From Nectonema munidae (lineage: Eukaryota; Nematomorpha; Nectonematoida; Nectonematidae), in the NCBI GenBank assembly GCA_030549495.1, contig JAUIRK010000716.1, positions 62,001 to 126,000 on the forward strand: a stretch of 64,000 bases of DNA, given 5' to 3'. The position numbers were made by a program, and so were the translations under genes. The notes beneath the pieces were generated by a model. The model worked only from the letters and a program-made list of their open reading frames with translations, was not told where the DNA came from and searched no databases. How positions within the stretch are numbered: the stretch's first letter is position 1; every line of letters starts with the position of its first letter. This document shows, in pieces, positions 37,901-52,900 of this stretch.

Positions 37901-40900
37901 TTATTTTTAGGCCAGATGTTTATCGCTTAAATTTGGAACAAGGCCGTTTTCTAGCACCTTTTTCCACATCTGGAGAGTAATTTTTGTTTTTCGTCTAAAA
38001 TATTAGCATGATTTAATCTTAAAAGAATGCTATGTCCTCTTCTTTCCTACATTTACTCTGCTATGTCATTATCATAACATTTACAGCGTTGTTTTATTAA
38101 TCTTTATCATTACCATATACATACCGCTATCATCATCATTATGAACTTGTATCAACATGCATATTGACCATCCATGTACTTTGTTTTTCATCCGGGGCTC
38201 TTTGTAAAATATACAAGAATTATGCACCCAATATATTACATCTTTTGTTGATATTGCTATATATGTAAAAAGAGTGTACGCTTTTTGGTTTTCGATCTTC
38301 AAAACAAAATTGTTTTTATTGTTGAAAGTTTTAAATTCTTATTCCATTAACGTTGGCCTGGCCCGCCTGAAAAAATTTCTAGCGCCCTGTTGAGAAAATT
38401 AATTAAGATACCAAAAATAGCTCTTTAAAAAAAATTTGTTACAATGTTAGAGAAAGTAGTGTTCTTGTCAAGTCTTATATAAAGGAAGAATTATTTCGCA
38501 AATAACCAAGTTTATTTTATCTCTTGAAGTAAATGAGAAGTATCTACCTTATCTCGACAACAACAGGATACTCCAGTTCTATCGTAGAGTGTGTCTTTTC
38601 TGCTCTCAATTGAATTGACACCTCTCATCGCGGATCCATGACTTCTCGTATAGAGAAGCTCAACTCACACGAATACATTATGAAAAAAGAATGAATTAAT
38701 TCTACTACTTTCGAAATGTATGTATGGCTTGAAAAACCAAGAAAGTTATCTATTTAAACACTTGTTTTATAATTTTATACACTTTTTTTAAATCTGACTT
38801 CAATTTCATCTTCCAAAACCCTATTCATATCTTCAGATGGTAAATCAATTAAAATAAATAATACATTATTTCGCTCCGCTGTTTTTTTCACTAACTTCCG
38901 CTTCTATCAAGACATGGGTTCCTAATGAATTTAAAAAAGATAGATGCCATTATCGATTGCTTTCAAATCTCTGACTTCAATCAACCTCCCATAAAACATA
39001 CTTTGAATACAATCATCATCATGAACTTCATTATCATCATCATCATGAACTTCATCATCATTATAATTGTTATCAATTACTATTTTAGCTCTGTAACCAC
39101 ATGTGAATTTAATCCAGAACATGAATTGTTCACATGCACCACATCAAATGGAAGTGTTGAGTGCTGGGATGTTCGTGTTCAGAATTGTGTTGCTAGCCTG
39201 AAATGCCATTTCTCCTCCATCATCAGCAAAGACACGCAAGCGCCCAGTTCTGCAAATCCCAAAATAACGGCCTTTTCTTATAAAAATAGCCTGACATATG
39301 GCGTTGGCTTGTCCACTGGACACGTAATTTCTATGTTATTTATTTATTCTTGAAATGCACACGTACATAAATACACGCCCCTCAACATTATCTTGCACAA
39401 GAGATTGATAAATCTTTTTAAAACAAAATTCATTCATTTTATTATCCGAGTTTTCACCATAAAGAGTGTTAAAAGTGTAAATTATGACTTCGTAAAAGGC
39501 TTACTTTTCTCATGTATAGCAAAGTGTTGAACATTTGTATGAAAGATATATTTCTGAATTCACTGAAAAAATGTTCCTAAAAAATTGAAAATTATTTTAT
39601 AAATAAAATAATATATATAAAGGAGAACTGTAGTTATGTACTGCAGGGAAAATACATAAGACACATGATATTTTCATGGTGATGTCCAACATTTCTCATA
39701 TATAGTAGATGTAGAGCAAAGTGCTGTACACTTGTAACAAAGATATATTTCTAAATTAAAGTTAAATATTAGGGCAAATGGCCCTACATACCTTTCAAAT
39801 TTTTTTGCCTTTCCAATTTTTTAAACTATTTTTTCAATTGATACAAAATTCCACATTAATTTTAGTGTATCGATAAAATTCAACACGATTTAAAAATTAA
39901 TTCACAAGGTTCACTTCAGATACATTCTACAAAAATCAATTTATCAAGAGCAGCAGCTAGCTAACGATTTTATGTATACGCTTACATTTATGTTGAATCT
40001 TTTTATTTAGCGCTTCAAAATCTTTCCTCATTGTTAGTATGTTTCAAAGACAAATTTATGGAAATAACCTAAGCGAATATCACCCTCGCAATACGTACAA
40101 ATCGCGTATAATACCAACTATGGACTAGAGATGTATCGGATACGGATGAAAAAAATTTTTTTTATGCGGATGCGAATATTGAATGTTTCAAAAATTATAT
40201 GTTTTTAAATTTTTTCACTATTCGATTTTATTCATTTTTCTATTTTTTCAATTCAACAATAAAGAAAAATATAAATCACACTAATAAAAAAATTTATTTA
40301 CAATAATTATAGTTTAAGACGGGTAAGTTTTTTTAATAAATAAAAGTTTTTCAACTTTTTCTCCTAGTAGCCTTTTTCTTTTGTCATTCTAAATATTTCC
40401 AGGCGTACTGAAAAGCTGTTCGCTTTGAACAGTGCTAGGAGGAGAAGTGAGATATTGACATGCACTCTTGGATAAAAAGGGAAATTGTTCTTCTTTCATT
40501 TTCCACCAATCCAAGCTTTGAATAGTTGTGCCATTGATTCTTTTTTCTTTTTGATACCTCATTATTTCTTCATTACAAACCACATTATCTTCATTTTCTT
40601 GCTCGTTTTCTTCTTCACTGTTAGAATTTAAAATAGAATCCATAACTTCATTCAAAGAAGTATAAACTTCATCAGCACTTTTCCTCATTTTTTTGCAGCT
40701 TGGCACTTTACTTTCATTGCCATTGTTATCGAGTTTATCCTCATCATATAAATTTAAAAGAACATTTTTCACTTTATTTGTTACTTCAAAATCGGTAAAA
40801 AAAATTTACTTTTAAATCTTGGATCAAGAAAAGTTTCATTAAGCATTGTATTTTTAAACATTGTGTTGTCTATGACTTGCACAATGTGCTTCTGTTTCTG

Positions 40901-43900
40901 TCTTCTCCTCTCTCTCTCTCTTCAGAATGCATATCAGGCGTATGAAGCTTTTACGCTTTTTCGTATCTCTCTGTTATCCTCTCCTTCCTATCTTGTAATT
41001 ACTGCAATATGATGTCGAATGGTATGCATTGCTCGTGTGCGACTCATTTTGACGACATCTCTCAAATGGAGCACAGTTCTAGTGGAATCGATATGTTATA
41101 TTATTTAAAGCTTGAATAGTTTTAATGGAATAATTTAAGATAGATATTAGAGAAAAAGTTCGGATGCGGATTTTGAGAAAATAAAAATCCGCGAATGTGA
41201 ATTTTTTTGCGAATGATTTCGCATATGCGGATTGCGGATATCCGATACATCACTACTATGGACGTATGGCAATTTGTTCCAAATAAATATTTTGTCATTA
41301 GATAACAATTCGCTCAACTTAAAAAGAAAGAGGTTTATATATAATAAATGTGATAGAATTTCCAATGAAAATCTACACTCAAAAAACTTATTACCTATAT
41401 TTTGTCATTTAGTGGATTCGAACCTATGCCCTTTAAGCCTTACTTTAAAAACAGTAGCAATTAAAATACGAGGTAAACAAAACGATTAAAGCGTTGCAGC
41501 TTTCTGATGCATTGACGTTATGTTTGAGCCACGTAAATAAGTACATAGAATATATATCGCATAGCTCTTTGACATTCTAGCTTTATAAGTTTTGAAAATA
41601 TATATTGACATTTAAAATGGCAAATTATCCATTTGAAGATTCTTCATCAATGAAAAGTGAAACACGATCTGGAAGAGACCTGAAAAAGAGGGTAGAGAAA
41701 AAAACTTTATTGAAAGAATAGAAAAAGAATTAAATAATCATTAGAAAGAAACATTCCAACAACACATATGCATAAATCAAATATAGATTTATATTATAAG
41801 ATCAATATATTTCTTCTCAAGAAGTTTCCTGGTATTGGATTGATCTTCTCACTTTCCTATTTTTAGGTTCTGTTGTTTGATTTGCGCAGTAGAGCGCCAT
41901 ACATGGTGAAAGATCACAACTACGGATTCCCGATCAACACGATCTCCTTCGACACGGAAAACAACTTCGTTTTATCCTCGGACACAAAAATCGTCAAGAT
42001 TTGGAATGAGTGTGACGCCAGCCCCTACGCCTACATTGAGCCGTCTTCAGATGTCAACTCCTTCTATCACATCAAACGCACTGGCTTATTATTTGTTGCT
42101 TGTGAGTCTCCAAAGACTGGTACTTTTATTTAAGTATATATGAGCCAACAGTTTGCTTAATTCAATTGGCTGATATAAAATTTGCTAATTCCTTGTTTTT
42201 CTAGTTCAGTTGTCTAAATCTTAGTTTGTCAGCATATGAACAATGATTCCAAATCGTGTATATAGATAGATTTAAGATGCTATACGCTTTAAAATAATCT
42301 TAAGCTAACACCTAAGTTTTGTAATCATTATTATTAATTATTTTAAAGTTACTTTAAGGCAACTTTTTTTTCAAAAATGTACTTAATTTTAATCGCATGG
42401 CTAGTGAAATGTGTCATAAAGGAGTATCGTTTTCTCTTATCTAGAATTATAGAAGTACGATAAGCTACTATTTATTGATTGCACTATTCATTCTTCCTCT
42501 TCATCTTATCCCCTTATTGGGGGTCGATGGCTTTGATACGTTCTCTCCAATTTTTTCTTGTCTGTAGCATCGCTTTCTTTCAAACCAAATGTTTTCATAC
42601 TTTCTTCCAAATCATCTACCCATCTCATTTTTTGCCTTCCTCTTTTTCCTTTTACCTGTTCATCGTATGCTTTCCTTATTTTCTCATCTTTTTTCCTTCT
42701 CAGCACATGTCCATACCATCTCATTTTCTTCTTTTCGATTACATCTATCACACTCGTCATTACTTTTGTTCTTCGTCTTATTTCTTTATTCCTGATTCTA
42801 TCTCTTCTTGTTACATTTAACATTTTCATTTCAGACACTTCCAACTTGTTCTTTTCTTTCTTTTTCAGACACCAACATTCTGAACCGTAAGTCATGACTG
42901 GTCTCACTATGGCTAAATACACGTTGGCCTTCAGTTTCATTGACAGCTTTTTATCGTTTAAAACAGTCTTAACTTCTTTCCATTTTGCCCAACTCGCATT
43001 CAACCTTGATTGTACATCCTTACTACAACCTCCTTCCTTTTCAATAACTGACTCTAAATACTTCAACTCTTGCACTTGTTTCAATTCGCTCCCATGCTTA
43101 TCTTTTATGCTTATCACAGCGTTTTCATTCCTACAGACTTTCCTCACTTCAGTCTTACGTGAATTCAATCTCAGGCCTTTTCCTTCGAGACATTCTTGCC
43201 ACATAAACAGTCTTTCTTGCATTTCCTTTTCATTGTCTGCTATTATTACCAAATCATCAGCGAACAAAAGTTCTCAAAGGTCATCTTTTCTGATATTTTT
43301 TGAGGATTTATCTATAACAATTGCAAAAAGTAATGGACTGTGTCGAACCTTGGTGTAAGCCTACATTTATATCAAACTCCTGTGAGCATCCATTCATTGT
43401 TCTAATCGAAGTCTTAGAGTTCCTGTATGTTTCCTGAATTAACCTTACAAGCTTTTCACTAACACCTTTTTCTCTCAAGCTTCAGTATACGATATCTCTT
43501 GGAACTCTGTCATATGCCTTCTCTAAGTCTACAAAGCTACAAAATAAAGGCAGATTTCCTTCTAGTCTTTTTTCCATCAATTATCTTACTATAAATATCG
43601 GATCCACTGTACTTTTACCATGCACGAAGCCAAATTGATTCAGGTCTATAATTACTTGATTTCTAACGCGCCTACTCAAAATTTTCTCTAGCAGTTTCAA
43701 CCCATGTTCTAGCAATTTAATTCCCCGGTAATTTTCGCAATTCAACACATCTCTTTTATTCTTGTAAATCCGAATAATTAAGCTTTTAGTCCATTCTTCC
43801 GGCATTCTTTCTTCCTTCCAAATGAATTCCAGCAATCTAGTCGTCATCTTCAAACATTTTTCTCCGCCTGCCTTTATCATATCTACACAAACTTCACTGA

Positions 43901-46900
43901 TTCCTGTTCCTTTTTTTTCATTTCTTTCATTTCAATTTTTCTCCTTTATCTGTGTGTTCATGGTTATTTTCAACATTTAGTAGCTCCTCAAAGTACTCTT
44001 TCCATCTGTTATATTTAAATGAATGATAGCACTTTTCATTAAAATGTTCAAAAGTAAATACAATTGGAAAAATAATTTAAAAAGATTCTGATTCAATTTA
44101 AAAGGTTTTTAATTCTGATTTCGATTATTCTAGAAAATTTTGCCATTATGATATTTATGATTGATCTCTCGAATTCGAAATTACTTGCGAAAAATAACGA
44201 AGTTCTGTACGCTTTCGAACTTTCGTACGTTTCTGTGAGTTTCAAGCTCACGTTCGTTACTTGAGTGATAACATATTCCAGTCAATAAGGTTCTGTGATT
44301 TATTTGTTCACCACAAACACTAAAAATTATCATATCTTGTATATATCCGTGATCTTTTAAATCTAGTTAAACAAAAGATTAAATAGCAACTCTATTTTTT
44401 CACTTAATTTGTATACAGGAGAAAAGTAATTGTTCGAACTGTTTTTTCATTTTGAAATTGTGCATTTTCCTGATCTGACATACGTTTTAAGTGATCAATT
44501 TATTCTGTTTTTGAATCTACTTTCCTCCCATCATAAAAATTTAGGTGTCTTTTTTGATAATTGCTTCTTTGCTTTAACACTAGGAAAGCCTTTATTACTC
44601 AAATAATATTTTTAAAAATGTTATTAATTAAAATTGCTTTAAATCTAAATTTAAATGATTAGTCCAACAAAAAAGACCCATCAATTTACCTTCAAATTTC
44701 TTTCTTCTTCTACACCCTGTCCCCAAGTTGGGGGTCAGTGGTCATGATCTTGAGCCTCCATTTTCCTCTATCCTCAGCATCATTTCCAAGTGCTTTCCAT
44801 CACTTGCAAAGTCTTCCCCTTTTTCTTTTGCCGACTACAGTCCCATCAAAAGCTTTTCGAACGATGTTCTCTTCTTTCATTCTTAGTACATGGCCATACC
44901 ACCTTAGTTTGCTTCTTTCTATAACACTTAAAACACTAAAGGTCACTCGGCTACGTCTCCTGACTTCTTCATTTTTTATGTGATCTTTCAACGATATTCC
45001 TAGTATTTTCGTCAACATATTCAATTCTGTTGTGGCAAACTTTCTTTCATCTTTCTCTTTTAAAGTTAGACATTCTCTTCCATAAGTCATAACCGGTCTG
45101 ACGATTGTTGTATATAAGATTTCATTTCTTTCCACTTCATCCAGCTAGCATTTATTCTTGCTTGCACTTCTTTCTCACAAGTCCCATTCTGTGCAATTTG
45201 AGAACCCAAATACTTGAAACTACTCACTTAGTTCAATCTTTTTCCATTCCGGTCTACAACTTCAACTGATACATTTTCACTTCTACTACATACCATGGTT
45301 TTAGTTTTGTTAACATTTACTTTTAAGCCTACTTTTTCTAGACACGTTTGCTACAGGACAATTCTATTTTGTAGCTTTTCTTTACTGTCGTTCAGAATCA
45401 CCAAATCATCAGCAAAAAGCAACTCTCAAATTTCTTCTGCTCTGAGCTCTTCAGAAACTACATCTAAAATGATAGTAAACCAAAGTGGCCTCAGATGATC
45501 CTTGATGTAGACCAACTTTTGTTCCAAATTCTGTGGATATTCCATTTAGTGTTCTAACTACAATCCTACTGTTTTTGTACATTCCCATTACTAACCTTAC
45601 TAATTTTTCTGGTCCTTCTTTTATTAGATCTCTAGGTACCCTGCCATAAGCCTTCTCCATATCAATAAATCCACAATAAATAGACATGTCTCTTTCGACA
45701 CTTTTTTCTATCAGTTGTCTAGCCACGAATATTGCATCAACTGTGCTTTTACCTGGCATAAAACCAAATTTTTTTGTATCAATTTTCATTATTTTTCGTA
45801 GTCTTTTTTCCAAAATTCTTTCAAAAAGTTTGAAAGGGTGTTCCAATAACTTAATTCCACGATAACTGCTGCAGTCTAAAACATCTCCTTTCTTTTTGTA
45901 TATCGGCGCGATCATACTCTTCCATTCACACGGTAATTTTTCCTCATTCCATATTATGTTGAAAATATCCGTCAACCATTTAATGCACAATTCACCACCA
46001 GCCTTAAACATATCTATACTGACTTTACTTAAACCTGTCGCTTTATTCGGTTTCATCACCTTCAAAGTATTCTCGATTTTCTTTGGATCAATTTCTTCTT
46101 CAACTTCTTCCACTTTCACTACTTCTGGAAGAGCGTCTCTTTCATTCTCCACATTTAACAATTCCTAAAAATAGTCCGCCCACATTTCACCAATCTCTTT
46201 GTTATCAAAAAGGTTTATCTTTGCCCTTCCTTTTTGCTAAGTTCATCGAACATCGTTTGTGTTCCTTTCTTCCTAGCTGCAGATATAATCTTTTTGGCTT
46301 CTTTGTTTTTATCCGTATACTTCATATTGTCTTCATCTAACTTTGTTTTTAAATAAGACTTATATGCAGACTTCTTTTCACTTAGGGCTTGCTTCACATC
46401 CTCGTTCTACCACCAGGTTTCTCTTTCTTCAACTTTACGAGCTTTTGACCTTTCTAGAACCTTTTCGCTCACCTGAATTAATGTTTTCTTAACTTTGCCC
46501 CACATTTCATCCACTTCAAATTTCTTTCTATCACCAAATAAATCTTTGTTATTTTTTTATGTGATTTCTGTGATTAATTCAAGTGAGGCCGTCAGATGAT
46601 CAAAAAATCAATAATGTCTTTTATACCAATCAATATTTTTTATTGATTTTTTAGAATAATTTTAGTTTTTCTTATTTTTGTAATGAGCGAGAGTCCTTTA
46701 GATTATGATTATAATAAAAATTACTTTATTTCCTCTCTATCCTCCGATACCCTATTGACAGAATCATCTGACATTGATCATGCTGCTAATGATACGAAAC
46801 AAATTATTTTAATAAAAAGATGAATTCAAATGGAATAAGCTTATTTCTTGAAAAAATGGTAGAGCTGATGCTGGAAATGTTTTTAGAGTTTCTTCAGGTT

Positions 46901-49900
46901 TATCAGCTTGTATACAAAATAAATGTTAAATTTCTGCACTCAACGCATGGAGAGTCTTTCATTATTTTACTCAACTTTCAGCTTTTCTAGAAAAATCAGA
47001 CTATGTTCAAATTTATTCTGAAGCATTTGAGATTCGATGATAAAAGTCAGATAAAACAAGCAAGTGTCGAGGATAAATTCACTCACGTCAGAGAACCTTT
47101 TAATAAATTTAGACAAAATTGCCAAAAATCATACAAGCCAATGTATTTTTTAACTGTTGATAAGCACTTATGATAGCCACTGAAAACCGTTGTAATTTGA
47201 TTTTTTTCATGCCCAATAAACCTGACAACTTCTGAATAAAATGTTGGATGCTTGTTGAAGTTCAAAATAAAATGTGGTTGATATAATATCCTACCTCAGC
47301 TCTCAGCAAAAATCTTTAAGGAATGGAGTTTCTTTGGGTAAAGTTGGTCAAAGTATCAAAAATAAAGGTACACTATCTTTACAAATATTATTCTGTCAAA
47401 AAAATTTGAAAGAGAAAAAGAGAACGATTGTAGGAAGGAATTATACGAGCAAAGAGAAAAGGAATTATAAAAGAAATGACCATTCAAGGATCTTCCAAAA
47501 TGAATCCAAATTTTATTATCAAGATGACACTTTTCGTTAATTATTATCAATGTAAGGAAAAAAATGTAACAAAGTGGTAGTAGATGTGGTTGATCAAATG
47601 TTGACAAAATATAGTGTCTATTTACCTCGAGAGGGTGGCCAATCGCTGTTTATTGTGATATTTGCTGGGATCATATGCAGGATTGCATATGATCCATAAA
47701 ATTAAAGAGATTTTTTTGAAAAATAAAACTCCGAAATGACCTTGCACATCAATGCAACCGGTCTGCAATAAAAAGCCAAAACACTGCCACATCAAAAATT
47801 ATTCAAATAAGAGTTTGTCTACCTGCCCAATTTGTTTCAAAACAACATGTGGTAAATGTTAGGACCGGTTAAAATTGGTCCTAAGTCCTTGTCCAGATAT
47901 TATCTGGCTTTGAACAGGTCTATGTAACGATAATCTGATTTACTTTTTTTATTGCGAGTTTTTTTTCGTCCCAGGCTAGTAATGAAAAATGACAATCTTT
48001 TCTAAATACAAATTCCGATACTGCTAAAGGTCCTTTTGTTATTATTCTGAAATAACATATGTGGCCCGCATTGAGCCATCATACTACGCTTTTAGGATGA
48101 GAAGCTTAGCTTTATTAAATGATATTTGATTTAGGCGTGTACTTCATACCTTCGCTTGGCCATGCTCCCACGTGGTGCGGATTCTTGGATAATTTGACAG
48201 AGGACATGGAGGAGTCGGGTGATCCACTCATCTACGATGACTACAAATTTGTCACGAAGGAAGATTTGGAAGTTTTAGGTTTTTTTGTTCATTTTCCTTT
48301 TATTGTCGCACCTCTCTCTATCTCTCTATTATATACCCTGCACCTCGATATAACATGCATTTTCTGCTTTCCTTGGACTTTAATAACAAAACCAATTTTT
48401 TAAAAGTATAACATTTTATTTTTGTAAAGGCAAATTTAATTTATAGAAGTAAGTCTTATTTCAGAAGAATAAATTTTATCAGTTTTGTTGAAAAATAAAA
48501 ATACTCGTTCTCGTTGTTGACCCCCTCCCCCCTCCAATTACAATATAGCATACGCTTATTATCTTTCAATTTTTTTTTAACCGAATAAACACCTTTCCAT
48601 CCAAAATTCCTCATATGGTTAATGTGATGAAGTTTCGCTTCGTTTAATAGAAATGTTGACTTTCCTTAATTTTTTTACGCAAAGTTTCTTTTTCATCTTG
48701 TATGTAAAAAATGACTAAATTTTTTCAACATTAATCTCTCAGATGTTTTGATTAATTTATAGCCCGAATGGTCAATTCGTCCCAAGACAACTCACTTCAT
48801 GGCTGATTATACCAACTCACCCCAATTCCATATATTTATTGAAAACTTGTTATTTTGTCATTCATTTTATTTAGTTGATAGATAATAGTAATCTGAAAAG
48901 AGTGTCACCAAAATCGTGTTTTTAAATCTTTGAATATTATGTTTACTTTTTTTCTTTGCCAGCTAAAAAGGATATTTACAGTGCACCCTCGATATACCGC
49001 CACTGTTGGTGTTATCATCAATTGGCGGTATATCGGGCGTGGCGGTATATCGGGGGTATCGAAAATGTAGCTGTATTATTTGCTTTGAGTAGTATTGTAA
49101 AGTACGCCATATAATTAAAGTAAGAAATCAAAAAATTTATTTAAATTTATTTATTTTTTGAGGCTAAAATCCAGCATTGCTTTTTGTTTACACTTTGAGT
49201 TCAAAACCTCATTTGAGCGTTTTCCTTATTATAATATCACTTTCTAGATTTGTTACTAGTAGCCAGAAATATTTTCTTGTGTGAATTTCCTTTATCAATA
49301 GTAACTAAAAATGCTTAATGAGTACAAAAGTGTCACTAAAACATAAATAGAAGGAAAATTATGGCAAAGGCTACTATTTTTGAATAAATAAAAGTAAATA
49401 TTATTATAGTTAATTTGACAGCAATACATGATATAAACTCGGGGCTAAATTTGACGAAAAAAAGCATATCCGTTCTATAAATAAATATGGCGGACGGCAG
49501 ACAACACTGGCGTTATATTGGGGGAGTTATAAAAGAGAAAAATTTTATCTATATAATTTTATGGCATTAAGTGGAAGGCATTGAAATGGGATGGCGTTTG
49601 TGCGAGGGATCACATCTATGAATGTTATCTATATAATAAACTTCAACTTACCAAAAAACTGATATCAAAATTAAAATTTATTTTTTAAAAAAATCCAAAA
49701 TGCTTTTTTGCTTAAGGTTTGAATTTGCCAGATAGTTCATTCTTTTTTCAAGGTTTTCCAACGCTAATAAATCTTCTTGTTTGCTTCCTTCATTACACTC
49801 CAAAACACCACACTTTCAAACACAGTCCCTTTGTTTGTTGGTTGCAAACATCTCTTCATTATTTAATCATAATCATCGTTAAAATCTTCAATGGAGGTGT

Positions 49901-52900
49901 TAAAAACTCAACTTTTTTTATAGTAGTTGAGAAAGTTCTGGTTTTTTGTTATCTTCTTAGAAGACAAGATATGTGTATCAATTTAAAGTAGAAATTACAC
50001 TTACCTTCATTAAAAGATGAAACTTCAGTTTCATCATTTTCTTCAACCATCGAAACATCATTTTTTTAATGAGTCCAGTGTGATTGCACAGTTTGTAATT
50101 GTTGAGGTTGTCACACAATTCCAAGCTTTTTTAATATATCTGATAGCATCAGCTATTGTAATGTTATGAGAACCAGTTTTTTCAAGTTGTTCAATAACTT
50201 GTTTTAATTGAAATCGACGAAAATTTACTTTAAAACTATAAATAATTCCAGCATCAAGAGGCTGCAAATAACAAGTTGTAGTTGGAGGTAAAAATGTACA
50301 TTGATATTTGTCAAAGTTTCAGGAACAATATGTGGTGGTGCATTGTCAATTATTATCAAAAGGATTTGTCTTTGTTGAAGGCGTATTTTTTTTTGTCAAA
50401 ATCACACAAGTATTCAGCAAAAACAGTTGACGCGTCATCCAGACTTTAGAATTCCAGGTGTAATCAACGTAAAGATTAAAATTAAAGTTTTTAAAACACC
50501 TCGGTTTTTTAACACGGCCAATAACCAAGGGCCTGAGCGTCTTTGTACCATCAGCGTTACAACCAAGGACTACCGTAACGCGATCTTTGAGTTTTTTTTT
50601 ATCCTTTTTTTTATTGGGCAAAAGAAGAAAAAATAATGAAGTTTCGTCTATATTAAAAATATCTCTTTTGTTATAGTTTCATTGAGCCCATTTAAAATAA
50701 TTGATGAATCTGCACTGGCGCTTTTTGTGCTTAAAGTTTGACATTTGATATTGTAGCGTTGTTTGAACCGGTGCAGCCAACCGTAGTTAGTAATATTAAA
50801 TTCAGAATCAAACACTTTAGCTTTCTCTTTCAAAATATCACCAGTAATTATGCCGTTATTGTTACGGATGCTATTAAACCACACAAACAAAGCCTCTTCT
50901 AAATTTGTGTGTAATGCTGTCTTTTTATGTTTTACCGAAACATCAAACTTTTGCTACTTTTCTTTTAAAATATCTCCAACAACCCTTCTTTTAACTTCAA
51001 ATCCCTAAACTTTGCTGAAATGTTCAGCAATTACCTGTTGACTAGCCATTAGATGACTTTCATGGAACTCAATGATTTCTTTTTTTTGACACGTTTCTTT
51101 TACGTTTTGGAGCGGTTTCCATAAGAAGGTGTAGACTGCAAATCACAAATAATTAGTACTATGTAAAACAACGTGATGCAAAAACAATGCTGATGGATAT
51201 GTCATGATATGAAATATGCTCTCCAACTAAACATTATATTTTATCGATTTCTATTGTACATCATCCTTATTCTGTCAGAAACTTAAGAATGAGTGTCAGA
51301 TAAACTCACTGCTAAAATTCCATCAATAACGAATGGCGTTAAATCGAGGGTTTTTCAATGAAGTAAAGTGTGCTTGTTCTATCAATGTTATTGGCGGATG
51401 GCGGATAACGAGGGGCGTTAAATCGGGGGAATTAAAATGGAGAGAAATCGGGTCTACATAATTGTATGCGGGGTTGGCGGTAAAGCGAGGGAGCAGTGTA
51501 CTTTGGTTTTAAATATATAAAATTCGAGCTGCCTTGTGGTACGGATGGTGCAAGTTGACTGTAAGCTGATACCAAGTGTATTAGGATGAATAATTTTAAT
51601 TTAACTAAGAGATGTGAAACATTTATCCCAGTGCCAATATTTTAATATTACTATGAGCAGTTAGGCTACAAATGATTTTAGATTCAAAGTGGATTTCAGA
51701 CTGAGTATATTCCTACTTGAGTTTGACGACTGTAATTAAAAACACAAAATTTTATGGGAAATCTTTGCATCACTTCAAAAGATATTCTTTTTATTCTCAA
51801 TAGTGGCATAAATAATCAGGTTAGACACTTCTTGCTATATCATACAAATGTTCTGCTTCTAAAATCCTTCCTTTCAAGACAGTTTTTCTTCTTTCAGTTC
51901 ATACTTCGATATATCATGTAGAGTATAATGTAGATTTTCTTATTAAACTCATTTCCGCCGAAGTGATTGATCATTTCGAAAATCAATAGTATATACGAGT
52001 GCTTAGCAACCATTCGTTATTTGCTATATGTTTATTTTCTTTTCATAATTCCGTGAAACTGCTTCTTTTGGTTAAATATTTTGCTTTTATATTCCCTCTA
52101 GTCACTACAATGAGAGCAATCTTGGTTCAGTATTTAAAAGCGCAACTTGAAGTTCTCTTTCAATATCTTTTAAACAGGATGCTTTATCGTTTTTGAACGC
52201 ATTATCTCCTAGTGTCTACATATGTGTACACTGCACACTTTAAAAACTTTAGTGTTTAGCGCAGAAAAAAAGTTTTTTTATTCTGTTATTTTTTATTTAT
52301 TCTATTCAAATACTTGTATTCAAGTTTTCCAAAAGTTAAGAAACTTTTTGAAGTTTTTACTTCTAAGGAAGTCACTAAGATTTAAAAATTTGAAAGAATT
52401 ATTCTTTTCTTATTGTGTCAAGCTAAAATGATAATGAACAAAATATAATATCTTTTTCATCTTTACTTCATATATGCTTGCATTCATTCTATGAAAAAAC
52501 AAATTATTCACAAGTGTGCACATTAAGTGCATCGCTTACACCCTCATTGTATAATGTTTGACACAGATATAATTTTTTCATTCATTATGTTCCTTCTATC
52601 TGATTGATGATTTCATGTTTAGGCGCCTTTATTGATTTTTCATTAGTTTTCAACATTTGGTTATAATGGACAATTTGGTTCTGAATCAGTAATATAATTT
52701 ATCGTAAAGGTGATTTCGTGCAAAGGCTTCTGTTTTCGACGATATAAAAGTTCCTTTAAAAGAGGAATGGAGTTATAATTAGAGGTGCACCGGATAGCTC
52801 AATTTACAATCCGGCCCGATACCGGATAAATATAGTAGATCTAAATATCCAGCCGTATATTGTAACTGCTGAGTCATGTCTTCTTTCAACTGTAATTCCC

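Noticed and set aside
41867-42133. NOL10 exon 7 read through to the TAA at 42132 as a gene end
   Set aside because: The GTACTT donor at 42120 joins exon 8 in frame and restores the conserved GVYFIPSLG sequence.
42479-42890. Plus-strand open frames across the LINE (Phe/Ser-rich proteins of about 110 residues)
   Set aside because: They are antisense shadows of the LINE reverse transcriptase on the minus strand.
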